A stretch of DNA of 6,843 bases from Rhizobium sp. Q54. Lineage in GTDB: Bacteria; Pseudomonadota; Alphaproteobacteria; Rhizobiales; Beijerinckiaceae. Shown here piece after piece: positions 1 to 5,618 of this stretch. How positions within the stretch are numbered: position 1 is the stretch's first letter; each line of letters starts with the position of its first letter. The stretch covers positions 1 through 6,843 of the forward strand of contig CAMDOY010000201.1 of assembly GCA_945903655.1 (NCBI GenBank), given 5' to 3'. Position numbers and translations under genes: made by a program. The notes beneath the pieces are model-generated. The model searched no databases. It saw only the letters and a program-made list of their open reading frames with translations, and was not told the DNA's origin.

Positions 1-358
1 CTTGACTATTTTCTTTCAAGCGGGGCTCGACCGTAGGGTGGATCTGTTTGGTAAAGCCGCTTCAGCAGCAGATATTCTGAAAGATGATGAAGCGCGTCAG
101 ATTGGAGAGCTTCTTTTTCGACCCTCGGAGATCACTCGGCCGTTAGCGGCGCCGCCTGGTACCCCCAAGGATCGTGTGGCGGCTCTTCAGAAGGCGTTGA
201 TGGATACCATGAAAGATCCCGCGACCCTTGAAGATGGGCAAAAGTTGAGTATCGACTTCGCGCCAATGGACGGACAGCGCGTGGCGGAATTAATGAGTAA
301 TTTTTACCGAACGCCTGCTAACCTCATCAAGCGGGCGGTAGAGTTGTCTGTAGAATAG
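1..358 (+). CDS. Bug/TctC-like periplasmic binding protein, C-terminal part (5' end outside window)
   Basis: Only the last 118 or so residues are present; the reading frame is open to the left edge, so the TTG at position 2 is not a credible start. The preserved part contains the family's C-terminal pattern: a proline-rich turn (RPLAAPPGTPKDRVAALQKA), then a helix with DTMKDPATLEDG and a final amphipathic helix. This matches the end of the next gene (TTPGIPDHLLAALRKAFEDTMRDP), so the two are paralogues, though clearly diverged. Proteins of this family bind small carboxylates or related organic solutes in the periplasm, and many are orphans without TctA/TctB membrane partners. The stop is TAG at 356-358. 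The ligand is unknown. The family call is fairly secure because of the paralogue; the call rests on pattern recognition, not a search. Confidence 0.75.
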   Translation, partial: LTIFFQAGLDRRVDLFGKAASAADILKDDEARQIGELLFRPSEITRPLAAPPGTPKDRVAALQKALMDTMKDPATLEDGQKLSIDFAPMDGQRVAELMSNFYRTPANLIKRAVELSVE

Positions 359-403
359 AATTTTCATTCTAGCCTGAGGCATAACGAAACGGCAGCTTAG
401 CAA

Positions 404-425
404 AGGGTGTTTTGAAAAACGCCTT
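404..425. other. imperfect inverted repeat / weak hairpin
   Basis: Arms 404-413 (AGGGTGTTTT) and 416-425 (AAAACGCCTT) can pair over ten positions with two G-U wobbles around a very tight loop. It lies 45 bases after the stop of the first binding-protein gene, where a terminator would be expected. There is no T-run after it in either direction, so it is at best a weak or Rho-assisted 3' stem. Confidence 0.25.
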
Positions 426-836
426 CGAAGGGAGGCTAAAATGAACTGTTTCTTTTGCGTTCCCCGCCTATAGGCCTTTCGCAAATAGAAATGTGAGTAG
501 AAATCGATCCCTTCTGGAGTTGGTCGGGGAGGAGGGAACTGCTGCCGCGCCAGCGAAGGGATGAAACACCCCAAAGCGTGGGTTTCCCTTGAGGCATCCC
601 GGATCTCCTGTTCGTTCGCCGAAGAATAGTTTTCAGTCTATCTTTTTCACGAGAACCAATATTTCTTTGTTCACAATCCTGAGAAGTGGATCTCGGTGAG
701 CCCTGAAAGTCGATTAAATATCGTGGGGCTATTGATGGTTTACGCAACTTCCTTAACATTGTGTTGGAATGCCGTTGTGCAAATTCGAGCGTATTCACAT
801 GCATTGATCAATCGCAGCCATTTCGGCTTCAGAAAG

Positions 837-843
837 AGGGAGG
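837..843 (+). promoter_or_regulatory. ribosome binding site that decides the 851 start
   Basis: AGGGAGG lies seven bases before the ATG at 851. It favours this start over the upstream in-frame ATG at 761, and the signal peptide begins right after it. Confidence 0.75.
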
Positions 844-850
844 TTTGTTC

Positions 851-1915
851 ATGCCAATTGTTGGAATAACCAGAGGCTCGAGGTTTTTGAACATCTTCTT
901 GAGGCTATTTATCGCCTCCTTGGCCGCATCAACATCGGCATTTGCAGAAAATGTAGAGGATTTTTACAGGGGGAAGACGATCCAGATCATCATTTCCACT
1001 GGCGTGGGCACTGGTCATGACATGGGCGTCAGGCTCGTCGGCAAGCACATGGAGCGTCACATTGCTGGAAAGCCCTCGATAATTGTTCGCAGCATGCCCG
1101 GAGGCGGACATGTTGTCGCCGCGAATTTTGTCTATGCTAACGCTCCGAAAGATGGGACAGTGCTTGGTGCCATTCTGCCGGCTTTCATTTTACACCAAGT
1201 GATAGATGGGCGAGGCGTTCAATACAAGGCGGAAGACTTTCCCTGGATTGGCTCCTCTGACGTTGATAACATGAATCTATATCTCTGGCACTCCGCCGGA
1301 ATCAAAACGGTTGAGGATGCGAAGAAGAAAATTGGCGTCATGGGAGCGACTGGCGCCGGTTCATATACTGCGCTGTTTCCAACTTTGATGAACAATCTTC
1401 TGGGTACTAAATTCCGGATTGTGCCTGGCTACAAAACAACGGGCGAAATTCATATCGCAATGGAACGCGGCGAAGTTCAGGGTCGTGCGGGCAACTTCAA
1501 TTCGAGTTTGAAATCAGCCAACCCAGATTGGCTCAGAGATAAAAAAATTGACATAATGCTGCAGATTGGTGCCGTGCGTGACCCCGAATTTGCCAATGTG
1601 CCCTTGCTCACAGAACTTGCGGAGACCCCAGCCCAAAAGCTGGTCCTTGATCTCTTTTCTGGCGAGATCGCAATGGGCCGCGCTTTTTTGACGACGCCCG
1701 GCATCCCGGATCATCTCCTGGCAGCGCTTCGGAAGGCATTCGAAGATACGATGCGGGATCCGCTCTATATTGAAGAAGCCAAAAAGCTCGAGCTTGAAGT
1801 GCGCCCACTCGGACATGAAAGACTTTCGGAGATCGCCAAAAAAATTCTCACAACGCCGCCGAACCTTGTCGAAATAGGTCGCACCGCAAAATTCGGCGAC
1901 CAACCCCCTAAGTAA
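851..1915 (+). CDS. divergent Bug/TctC-type periplasmic substrate-binding protein
   Basis: The product has 354 residues from the ATG at 851. That start is chosen because AGGGAGG (837-843) sits seven bases upstream and because it gives a proper Sec signal peptide: basic start, hydrophobic core at about residues 11-29, and a likely cleavage after AFA at residue 32. An in-frame ATG at 761 would put 30 unrelated residues before the signal. The mature protein starts with DFYRGKTIQIIISTGVGTGHD, followed by a PGGGH turn (residues 83-87), ANFVYANAPKDGTVLG, and the family C-terminus with TPGIPDHLLAALRKAFEDTMRDP (about 312-334). This layout belongs to the divergent branch of tripartite tricarboxylate-type binding proteins with an N-terminal FYRGK motif. 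It should bind an organic solute in the periplasm; the ligand is unknown. It is paralogous to the truncated gene at the left edge. No TctA/TctB gene is next to it, so it may serve a distant transporter or a sensor. Confidence 0.85.
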   Translation: MPIVGITRGSRFLNIFLRLFIASLAASTSAFAENVEDFYRGKTIQIIISTGVGTGHDMGVRLVGKHMERHIAGKPSIIVRSMPGGGHVVAANFVYANAPKDGTVLGAILPAFILHQVIDGRGVQYKAEDFPWIGSSDVDNMNLYLWHSAGIKTVEDAKKKIGVMGATGAGSYTALFPTLMNNLLGTKFRIVPGYKTTGEIHIAMERGEVQGRAGNFNSSLKSANPDWLRDKKIDIMLQIGAVRDPEFANVPLLTELAETPAQKLVLDLFSGEIAMGRAFLTTPGIPDHLLAALRKAFEDTMRDPLYIEEAKKLELEVRPLGHERLSEIAKKILTTPPNLVEIGRTAKFGDQPPK

Positions 1916-1965
1916 ATTTCACAAGAGCAATTGCAACTTGGCTGGATCGGGTCCGAGGCTTTAGG

Positions 1966-1985
1966 CTTCACCGTCGTCGGTGAAG
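1966..1985. terminator. perfect 8-bp hairpin downstream of the 851-1915 gene
   Basis: CTTCACCG and CGGTGAAG pair perfectly around a TCGT loop, 50 bases after the TAA stop. It is placed like a 3' end structure but has no T-run after it, so it may be a Rho-assisted or RNA-protecting stem, or simply a palindrome. Confidence 0.3.
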
Positions 1986-2301
1986 AACGGCTACGAGGAT
2001 GGCTTCATAAATTTCTTCAACGCAGCGTCGTGACAGGCTATTGGATTGCGTGTTTTTCTACTCGCTCGCTGCGTTGTTGGTCATCGTCGAAAGCAGCTCT
2101 ACAACACAGTTCGCCCGCACCAAACGCTCGGTTAAGTCGCCTGCCCCTGAGGTTTTCCTACCCGTTCTGGACGAGCGGTCGGCTTCGCAACTCCGATCGA
2201 TTGTACCGAGAGTGCTGGCACCTAAAGCCTTTTGAAGTAACTTTTCAGCAGGACCAGTCAATGGGACGGCTCATGAGATCAACAGAGTGGTAGGGTGGCA
2301 T

Positions 2302-2326
2302 TAAGGCGCTAGTAAGCCGCGCCTTA
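2302..2326. terminator. candidate bidirectional terminator hairpin between convergent genes
   Basis: TAAGGCGC (2302-2309) and GCGCCTTA (2319-2326) form a perfect 8-base-pair stem with a nine-base loop. It is 16 bases beyond the stop of the minus-strand gene. In the plus direction it is followed by GTTTCATATTTC, a moderately T-rich tract; in the minus direction only by TTAATG. Placement between converging genes supports a terminator, more plausible for plus-strand transcripts. Confidence 0.45.
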
Positions 2327-2342
2327 GTTTCATATTTCAGTG

Positions 2343-3314
2343 CTAATTCAACCGGTTTACGCCAAGTACCTTCGCGATTGCGGCAATGTTCCCATCAAGG
2401 CGCTTGAGGTCGGTGGCGAATTGCTCGGGGCCAGCGGGTTCAAGAATATGAGATGCTGCGCGTAAGCGTTGCGCAATCTCTGGATCATTGAGAACGTCGA
2501 TCATATCCAAAGCAATTTTCTTCCGGAGCTCCAGAGGCATGCTTGGTGGACCCCATGCGCCAATCAACGATATAGACTGAAGCGTGGGAAAACCTAATTC
2601 GTGCACCGAAGGCGTATCGGGTGTTAGATCGCTGCGCGAGGCAGCAGAGACCGCAAGAAGTTTTGCACGGCCTGCCTGTATCTGAGGAAGAGCCACAGCG
2701 TGGGTGACCCCGATAATCTGGATACGGTCTTGGGCGAGATCCGTTGGTGCCTGAGTGATGTCCCGATAGGGAACTTTGACCATGTTTAATCCGTGCTCTC
2801 TCAGAAAGCCTTCAAATATGAACTCAGTGAAGCCCGGTGTCATACCATAGTTTAACTCGCCGGGCTTTGAACGCACTAGCTCTGCAAACTCCTTCATATC
2901 ATTGGCCGGTAGCGATACAGGTGCTGCTAGCACCAGCAGTGCGCGTGACAACTTTACTATAGGGTTTAGATCGTTCGCAGGATCATACGCCAACTTTGGG
3001 TGTTGGTACGGATGCATACAAAAGGTGCTCGTTGGAGCAAAGAAGAGCACGTGATCGTCCTTCGCCTGCACGAAGGCATTGACAGCTAAGAGGCCATCGC
3101 CTCCGGGACGGTTCTCCACCACGACCGAGTGCCCCCACTTTATCTGCAGGCGTTCGCCTAGAAGTCGTGCCATGATATCCGTGCTTGAGCCTGGGCCGAA
3201 TGGAAGTAAGAGCCGCACGCTGCGCTGAGGCCAAGATTGGGCTTGGGCGGATTGAAATGGGACCGCCACTGCGATAGCTGCCGCAAGAAGGAGCATAGAT
3301 AAAAGTACACGCAT
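2343..3314 (-). CDS. Bug/TctC-family periplasmic substrate-binding protein
   Basis: The 323-residue product is the usual length for the family. It has a Sec signal peptide with a hydrophobic core at about 4-20 and a likely cleavage after AQA (residue 25). The classical Bug motifs follow: WPQRSVRLLLPFGPGSSTDIMAR (28-50), VVENRPGGDG (65-74), LAYDPANDLNPI (108-119), PGELNYG (151-157) and a DTPSVHELGFP segment (233-243). These proteins bind small organic acids or related solutes in the periplasm for tripartite tricarboxylate-type transporters, or act as orphans. The ATG at 3314 is preceded by GGGGAGG and an unusually good promoter. It is convergent with the 851-1915 gene and only distantly related to it. 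No membrane subunits are adjacent. The ligand cannot be read from the sequence. Confidence 0.92.
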   Translation of the reverse strand: MRVLLSMLLLAAAIAVAVPFQSAQAQSWPQRSVRLLLPFGPGSSTDIMARLLGERLQIKWGHSVVVENRPGGDGLLAVNAFVQAKDDHVLFFAPTSTFCMHPYQHPKLAYDPANDLNPIVKLSRALLVLAAPVSLPANDMKEFAELVRSKPGELNYGMTPGFTEFIFEGFLREHGLNMVKVPYRDITQAPTDLAQDRIQIIGVTHAVALPQIQAGRAKLLAVSAASRSDLTPDTPSVHELGFPTLQSISLIGAWGPPSMPLELRKKIALDMIDVLNDPEIAQRLRAASHILEPAGPEQFATDLKRLDGNIAAIAKVLGVNRLN

Positions 3315-3340
3315 TCTACCTCCCCTTGTTTTTATAGGTC

Positions 3341-3369
3341 TTTATAACAAAATTTGCACACTAAATCAA
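3341..3369 (-). promoter_or_regulatory. sigma70-like promoter of the 3314 binding-protein gene
   Basis: On the minus strand, TTGATT (3364-3369) is followed by a 17-base spacer and TATAAA (3341-3346). Both boxes are close to consensus and the spacing is optimal. The -10 box ends 26 bases before the ATG, predicting a short leader of about 20 bases that includes the Shine-Dalgarno. Confidence 0.65.
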
Positions 3370-3370
3370 A

Positions 3371-3397
3371 CGAGATACATATTCGGTCCCTATCTCG
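3371..3397. promoter_or_regulatory. operator-like spaced palindrome upstream of the -35 box
   Basis: CGAGATA (3371-3377) and TATCTCG (3391-3397) are perfect inverted repeats separated by 13 bases. The half-site centres are 20 bases apart, about two helical turns. The site starts one base upstream of the -35 box, the position of an activator or repressor dimer site. No regulator gene lies beside it in the window. Confidence 0.4.
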
Positions 3398-3457
3398 GTG
3401 AGAGAAGATAAATCAATAGTCAAGAGAAACATTTGGCGACATCTACATTGACGCAAG

Positions 3458-3598
3458 CTACTGCGCCTCTTCGAGCAATAATGGCGCGAGAACCTTCAAG
3501 GCGCGGCAGACCAGCGCCGCGCCGTAGACCTTGTTAGTGGAGGTCGAGGTTGACTGGAGCAAGTCCTCGACGTCCTGCGAGCCAAAGGGCGACCCGCC
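3458..3598 (-). pseudogene. IS3-family-like transposase orfB, 5' fragment
   Basis: In the frame shifted from orfA, the minus strand reads STSTSTNKVYGAALVCRALKV. This resembles the start of IS3-family OrfB proteins, in which a Ser/Thr-rich start is followed by YG...R(V/A)CR.WK. After about position 3491 the similarity is lost and the frame stops at 3458-3460. Nothing of the catalytic DDE domain remains. The orfA-then-orfB order with a frame change is the normal IS3 arrangement. Confidence 0.5.
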
Positions 3599-4024
3599 TC
3601 CAGCTTGTCGATCTTGGCGTAGAGATGTTTGTTGGCCATGGTTATGTCGCTGATCTTGGCCTTAAGTCGCGCGATCTCGTCGTCAGGGGCGTCCCGCTCC
3701 TGTTCCTTCAGGGCGCTCATCCTGGCCTCAAGCACGCGGTCCCGCAAATGGGACAGCCGGTCTGCGGGGACGTTCAATTCCCGTGACACCATCTCCAGTG
3801 CCTCGCCCCGTAAGAGACGCTACACCGCTGCAAGCTTCCTCTGCGCAGAAAAACGCCCAACGGGACCGGCCTCGACGGCGGCACCGCCAGCGTTGTGGGC
3901 GCGCGCTGGCGCCGCCGGGGCCTACATTGCGGCTGACTTCTCGATGTTCTTGTCGTTCATGCTCTACCTCCAATTGATCCGAAAGTAGCGCTAAACGATG
4001 TCTCAGAAAACCGTGCCCCAGCCC
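3490..4024 (-). mobile_element. IS3-family-like element remnant
   Basis: Holds the orfA pseudogene and the orfB start in their normal order, plus about 60 bases upstream of orfA that follow the istA break. The element probably inserted into istA or recombined with it, since istA stops where this begins. Its right end and most of orfB have been deleted near 3490. I could not identify a matching inverted-repeat pair, so both boundaries are approximate. Confidence 0.5.
3496..3960 (-). pseudogene. IS3-family-like transposase orfA, inactivated by two stops
   Basis: The frame begins at ATG 3960 behind a good Shine-Dalgarno (TTGGAGG, six bases upstream) and reads MNDKNIEKSAAM, then hits TAG at 3922-3924. 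It continues with GRFSAQRKLAAV, a second TAG at 3820-3822, then RLLRGEALEMVSRELNVPADRLSHLRDRVLEA. This helix-turn-helix region is typical of IS3/IS911-type OrfA. It is followed by a probable coiled coil (DDEIARLKAKISDITMANKHLYAKIDKLEAGRPL is spread over about 3570-3690). The continuity of pattern through both stops shows a decayed gene, not two genes. OrfA would bind the element's ends together with OrfB. The assignment is from recognised sequence pattern; the exact subgroup is not determined. Confidence 0.65.
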
Positions 4025-4159
4025 AAATTTCGGCTCAACCTCGCCGGACCGCATATACTTGCGGTTCGTTTTCCGCGACAAGTTCGTCCGCCGGGCGATC
4101 TCCCGGATCGAAACATGCTCCCGAAGAGCCCGACGTTGAATGACACTCAACAAATCCAT
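4025..4159 (-). pseudogene. istA: IS21-family transposase istA, N-terminal fragment
   Basis: From ATG 4159 the minus strand encodes about 45 residues with the IstA N-terminal helix-turn-helix: LLSVIQRRALREHVSIREIARRTNLSRKT, then RKYMRSGEVEPKF. The ATG is chosen over an in-frame GTG at 4168 because GGGAG lies eight bases before it. After VEPKF the family pattern ends abruptly near 4025. The frame runs on into the IS3-like remnant, so the DDE catalytic domain and istB are missing. IstA is the transposase of IS21 elements; this stub cannot be active. The terminal repeats of the element lie just upstream (4212-4265), as expected for the left end of an IS21 element. Confidence 0.75.
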
Positions 4160-4211
4160 GTCTATCACTCCCGATACCCCCGCCGCAGCCAGCCAGGGGG
4201 AAGTTCAACAT

Positions 4212-4231
4212 GGGTCAAATCTCAGTGGAAA
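4212..4231. repeat. IS21-type terminal repeat, copy 1
   Basis: The 20 bases beginning GGGTCAAATCTCAGTGG match the second copy at 4246-4265 at 15 of 20 positions, with a period of 34 bases. Repeated GGGTCAN2TCTCANTG motifs are typical of IS21-family ends, where the transposase binds several sites. This copy is 53 bases upstream of the istA start. Confidence 0.65.
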
Positions 4232-4245
4232 TTACCGTCCCTTAA

Positions 4246-4265
4246 GGGTCAGTTCTCATTGCAAC
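4246..4265. repeat. IS21-type terminal repeat, copy 2 (outer)
   Basis: GGGTCAGTTCTCATTGCAAC is the outer copy of the repeat. Read on the minus strand, the element end would begin TGGAGAGTTGCAATGAGAACTG with the TG at 4271-4270, fitting the 5'-TG ends of IS21 elements. The exact boundary is an inference. Confidence 0.6.
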
Positions 4266-4271
4266 TCTCCA

Positions 4272-4471
4272 GTGACGCGATGCTTGGTGGACATACGATC
4301 GCCATGGTGATGTCGGCATCGCCCGGTGACGAGAGCGTGGCCCTGCATGTCTCGTTTCCGCAGGCTCGTTTCACGCAAGATCTCAAGGCGCATTGCGTCG
4401 CCGCGCTGGAGAATGTTCGAGGTAGGCTGGCGCAAGCGGTCGCTGAAAGTATTTCCAGTTCAATAGGTTAG
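4272..4471 (+). pseudogene. 3' end of a truncated regulator gene, IclR-like
   Basis: About 66 residues are left, starting right at the predicted IS21 end and running to TAG at 4469-4471. The frame stays open through the IS end to 3998, but those codons are antisense to istA and not part of the gene. The remaining sequence, GDESVALHVSFPQARFTQDLKAH followed by an amphipathic helix, looks like the end of the IclR effector-binding domain (small residues, SFP..RF, then the last helix). The DNA-binding domain is lost. The GC-rich codons match the right block, so it probably belonged with the operon it faces. Its stop overlaps the 3' end of the convergent monooxygenase gene by 12 bases. The IclR call is tentative; that it is a gene remnant is more certain. 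Confidence 0.45.
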
Positions 4472-5611
4472 GTGCTGAACGCATGGGTTGCGCAGGTCCA
4501 GCCGTTCGAGACGCGGCAGGACCTCCGCGAGGAAGTAGGGCATGTCCGCGAGATAATCGAGGAAGGTGATGGCCGCCCCGCGCAGCCCGGCGCGTTCCAG
4601 TATCGCCATTTCCTCCACAATGTCGTCGGGCGTTCCCACGAACATATAGGCGCCCGGGAATGTGCCGGGATGGAACAGGCCGCCCCTGCGCTCGCGTTTC
4701 ATCAGCGAGGGGTCCCGCCCATGCTGTTTCGTGTCAGGACTTGCGGTCGCCGCCTTGTTGCGCAGCATGTTGGCGAGGGCTGACCTGTCGGCCATGGTCT
4801 CCGCGAAATAGTGATAGAAATCCTCGGCTTCCTTGCGGGTAGGCCGACAAACGATATGGCTCGAGGCGAAGACGTCGATGCGCCGTCCATAGCGCGCTGC
4901 ATGGTCCTGCGCCTGCGTCACGATTTCCCCTGCCCGTTCCAGCACGGGCACATTGGTGAAGAGCATGTCGGCGCATTGGGCGGCGAAGTCGCGCCCATCC
5001 GCCGAGGAGCCCGCCGACATGATCGGGGGCAAGGGAATTTGAAGGCAAAGGGGATCGGTGGTCAGGCCGCGCAGCTTGTAGAAGTCACCATCCCAGTCGA
5101 ATTCCGGGCCGCCCTGCAACAGCTTGCTCAGGATCTTGAACCATTCGAGCCCCTGTTCATAGCGCCGGTCGCCGTTGATGGTGACGCCGTGGACGTCGAA
5201 CTCCTCCTGGTTCCACCCGCAGACGATGTTGAGCCCGGCGCGTCCGTGGGTCACATGGTCGAGGGTCGCCAGAGCCTTGGCTGCGAAGGCGGGGGTTAGC
5301 AGGGGCGCATGTACGGTGATGAAGAGGCCGATCCGCTTGGTCAGTGCGCCAATGGCCGCGCTATGGGTCAGGGTTTCAAAGGAGTGGCCGAGAACATTGG
5401 CGTCACCGCCAAAGCCCTTCCATTTCGCCACCGGCAGGATGAAGTCGACGCCCGCCTCATCCGCCAAGAGGCTGATCTTCACGATGTCGTCCCACCCGGC
5501 GCGCCAGCGTTCGGGCGCCCGGGAGATGGTGAAGCCGCCATCGCAATTGGCGTTGAACAGGCCGAGCTTGAACCGATTTGGGCCCAGTATGGGATTTGAG
5601 GCTTGCGTCAT
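4460..5611 (-). CDS. LLM-class flavin-dependent monooxygenase (RutA/SfnG-like)
   Basis: The product has 383 residues from ATG 5611. That start is chosen because GAGGTGG lies just before it, whereas an in-frame TTG at 5638 would lie inside the upstream permease gene. The sequence has the luciferase-like TIM-barrel hallmarks: KLGLFNANCDGG at the start, AKWKGFGGD (62-70), HSFETLTHSAAIGALTKRIGLFITVH (76-101), NIVCGWNQEEFDVHG (128-142, equivalent to the NxVTGW segment of RutA/SfnG-type enzymes), MSAGSSADGRDFAA (198-211), and FVGTPDDIVEEM (324-335) near the C-terminus. Such enzymes use reduced FMN supplied by a separate reductase and O2 to oxidise small substrates: uracil in RutA, dimethyl sulfone in SfnG, and others. 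The protein is cytoplasmic, with no signal. It follows the livH-type gene by seven bases, so the substrate may be imported by that transporter. No flavin reductase is visible. The substrate is unknown; the family is secure. Confidence 0.9.
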   Translation of the reverse strand: MTQASNPILGPNRFKLGLFNANCDGGFTISRAPERWRAGWDDIVKISLLADEAGVDFILPVAKWKGFGGDANVLGHSFETLTHSAAIGALTKRIGLFITVHAPLLTPAFAAKALATLDHVTHGRAGLNIVCGWNQEEFDVHGVTINGDRRYEQGLEWFKILSKLLQGGPEFDWDGDFYKLRGLTTDPLCLQIPLPPIMSAGSSADGRDFAAQCADMLFTNVPVLERAGEIVTQAQDHAARYGRRIDVFASSHIVCRPTRKEAEDFYHYFAETMADRSALANMLRNKAATASPDTKQHGRDPSLMKRERRGGLFHPGTFPGAYMFVGTPDDIVEEMAILERAGLRGAAITFLDYLADMPYFLAEVLPRLERLDLRNPCVQHLTY

Positions 5612-5618
5612 CGCCACC
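5612..5618 (-). promoter_or_regulatory. Shine-Dalgarno coupling livH to the monooxygenase gene
   Basis: On the minus strand the livH stop TGA (5621-5619) overlaps GAGGTGG, a good Shine-Dalgarno, which is followed by CG and the ATG at 5611. The short distance predicts translational coupling, and it supports the ATG over the in-frame TTG at 5638. Confidence 0.6.

Larger units (their letters stand above)
359..850. other. 492-base spacer between two binding-protein genes
   Basis: No gene that I recognise. Open frames on the minus strand (for example 436-804) give basic, serine/arginine-rich translations with no family pattern and no ribosome binding site. The spacer holds an imperfect hairpin about 45 bases after the first stop (404-425), a ten-codon open frame with a strong Shine-Dalgarno (441-473), and a perfect 10-base palindrome, ATTGATCAAT, at 803-812, 38 bases before the next start. 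It is more AT-rich than the flanking genes and probably contains the promoter and leader of the 851 gene. I could not place a convincing -35/-10 pair. Confidence 0.5.
1916..2342. other. 427-base spacer between convergent binding-protein genes
   Basis: No recognisable gene. A plus-strand frame is open from 1931 to 2293 and a minus-strand frame from 2058 to 2261. Neither translation shows a family pattern, a hydrophobic signal or a good ribosome binding site. The spacer is long for a convergent pair, so it could hold a decayed gene. It contains a perfect 8-base-pair hairpin near each end (1966-1985 and 2302-2326), which probably serve the two converging 3' ends. Confidence 0.5.
4025..4271 (-). 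mobile_element. IS21-family element, left-end remnant
   Basis: This stretch combines the predicted terminal TG (4271), two transposase-binding-type repeats and the first 45 codons of istA, in the order normal for an IS21 left end. It is cut off at about 4025, where the IS3-like remnant begins. The rest of the element, including istB and the right end, is not in the window. Confidence 0.65.

Noticed and set aside
732..760. Possible promoter TTGATG-N17-AACATT for the 851 gene
   Set aside because: The -10 box matches the consensus at only three of six positions, too weak to call in AT-rich DNA.
436..804. Minus-strand open frame of 122 codons in the first spacer
   Set aside because: No ribosome binding site, no recognisable pattern, and a basic serine/arginine-rich composition typical of non-coding translation.
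761..850. Upstream in-frame start at ATG 761 for the 851 gene
   Set aside because: It would place about 30 residues before a normal signal peptide and lacks a ribosome binding site, whereas ATG 851 has a strong one.
3820..3924. The two TAG codons in orfA as possible recoding sites
   Set aside because: IS3 elements use a frameshift between orfA and orfB, not stop readthrough. The element is also truncated, so decay is the simpler explanation.
3998..4271. N-terminal half of the plus-strand open frame that ends at 4471
   Set aside because: It is antisense to istA and runs through the IS21 terminal repeats. Only the part after 4271 looks like protein, so the upstream codons are fortuitous read-through.
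2539..4291. A 12-base repeat, ATGCTTGGTGGA, at 2539-2550 and 4280-4291
   Set aside because: A shared 12-mer is expected by chance in a window of this size, and the flanks do not match.
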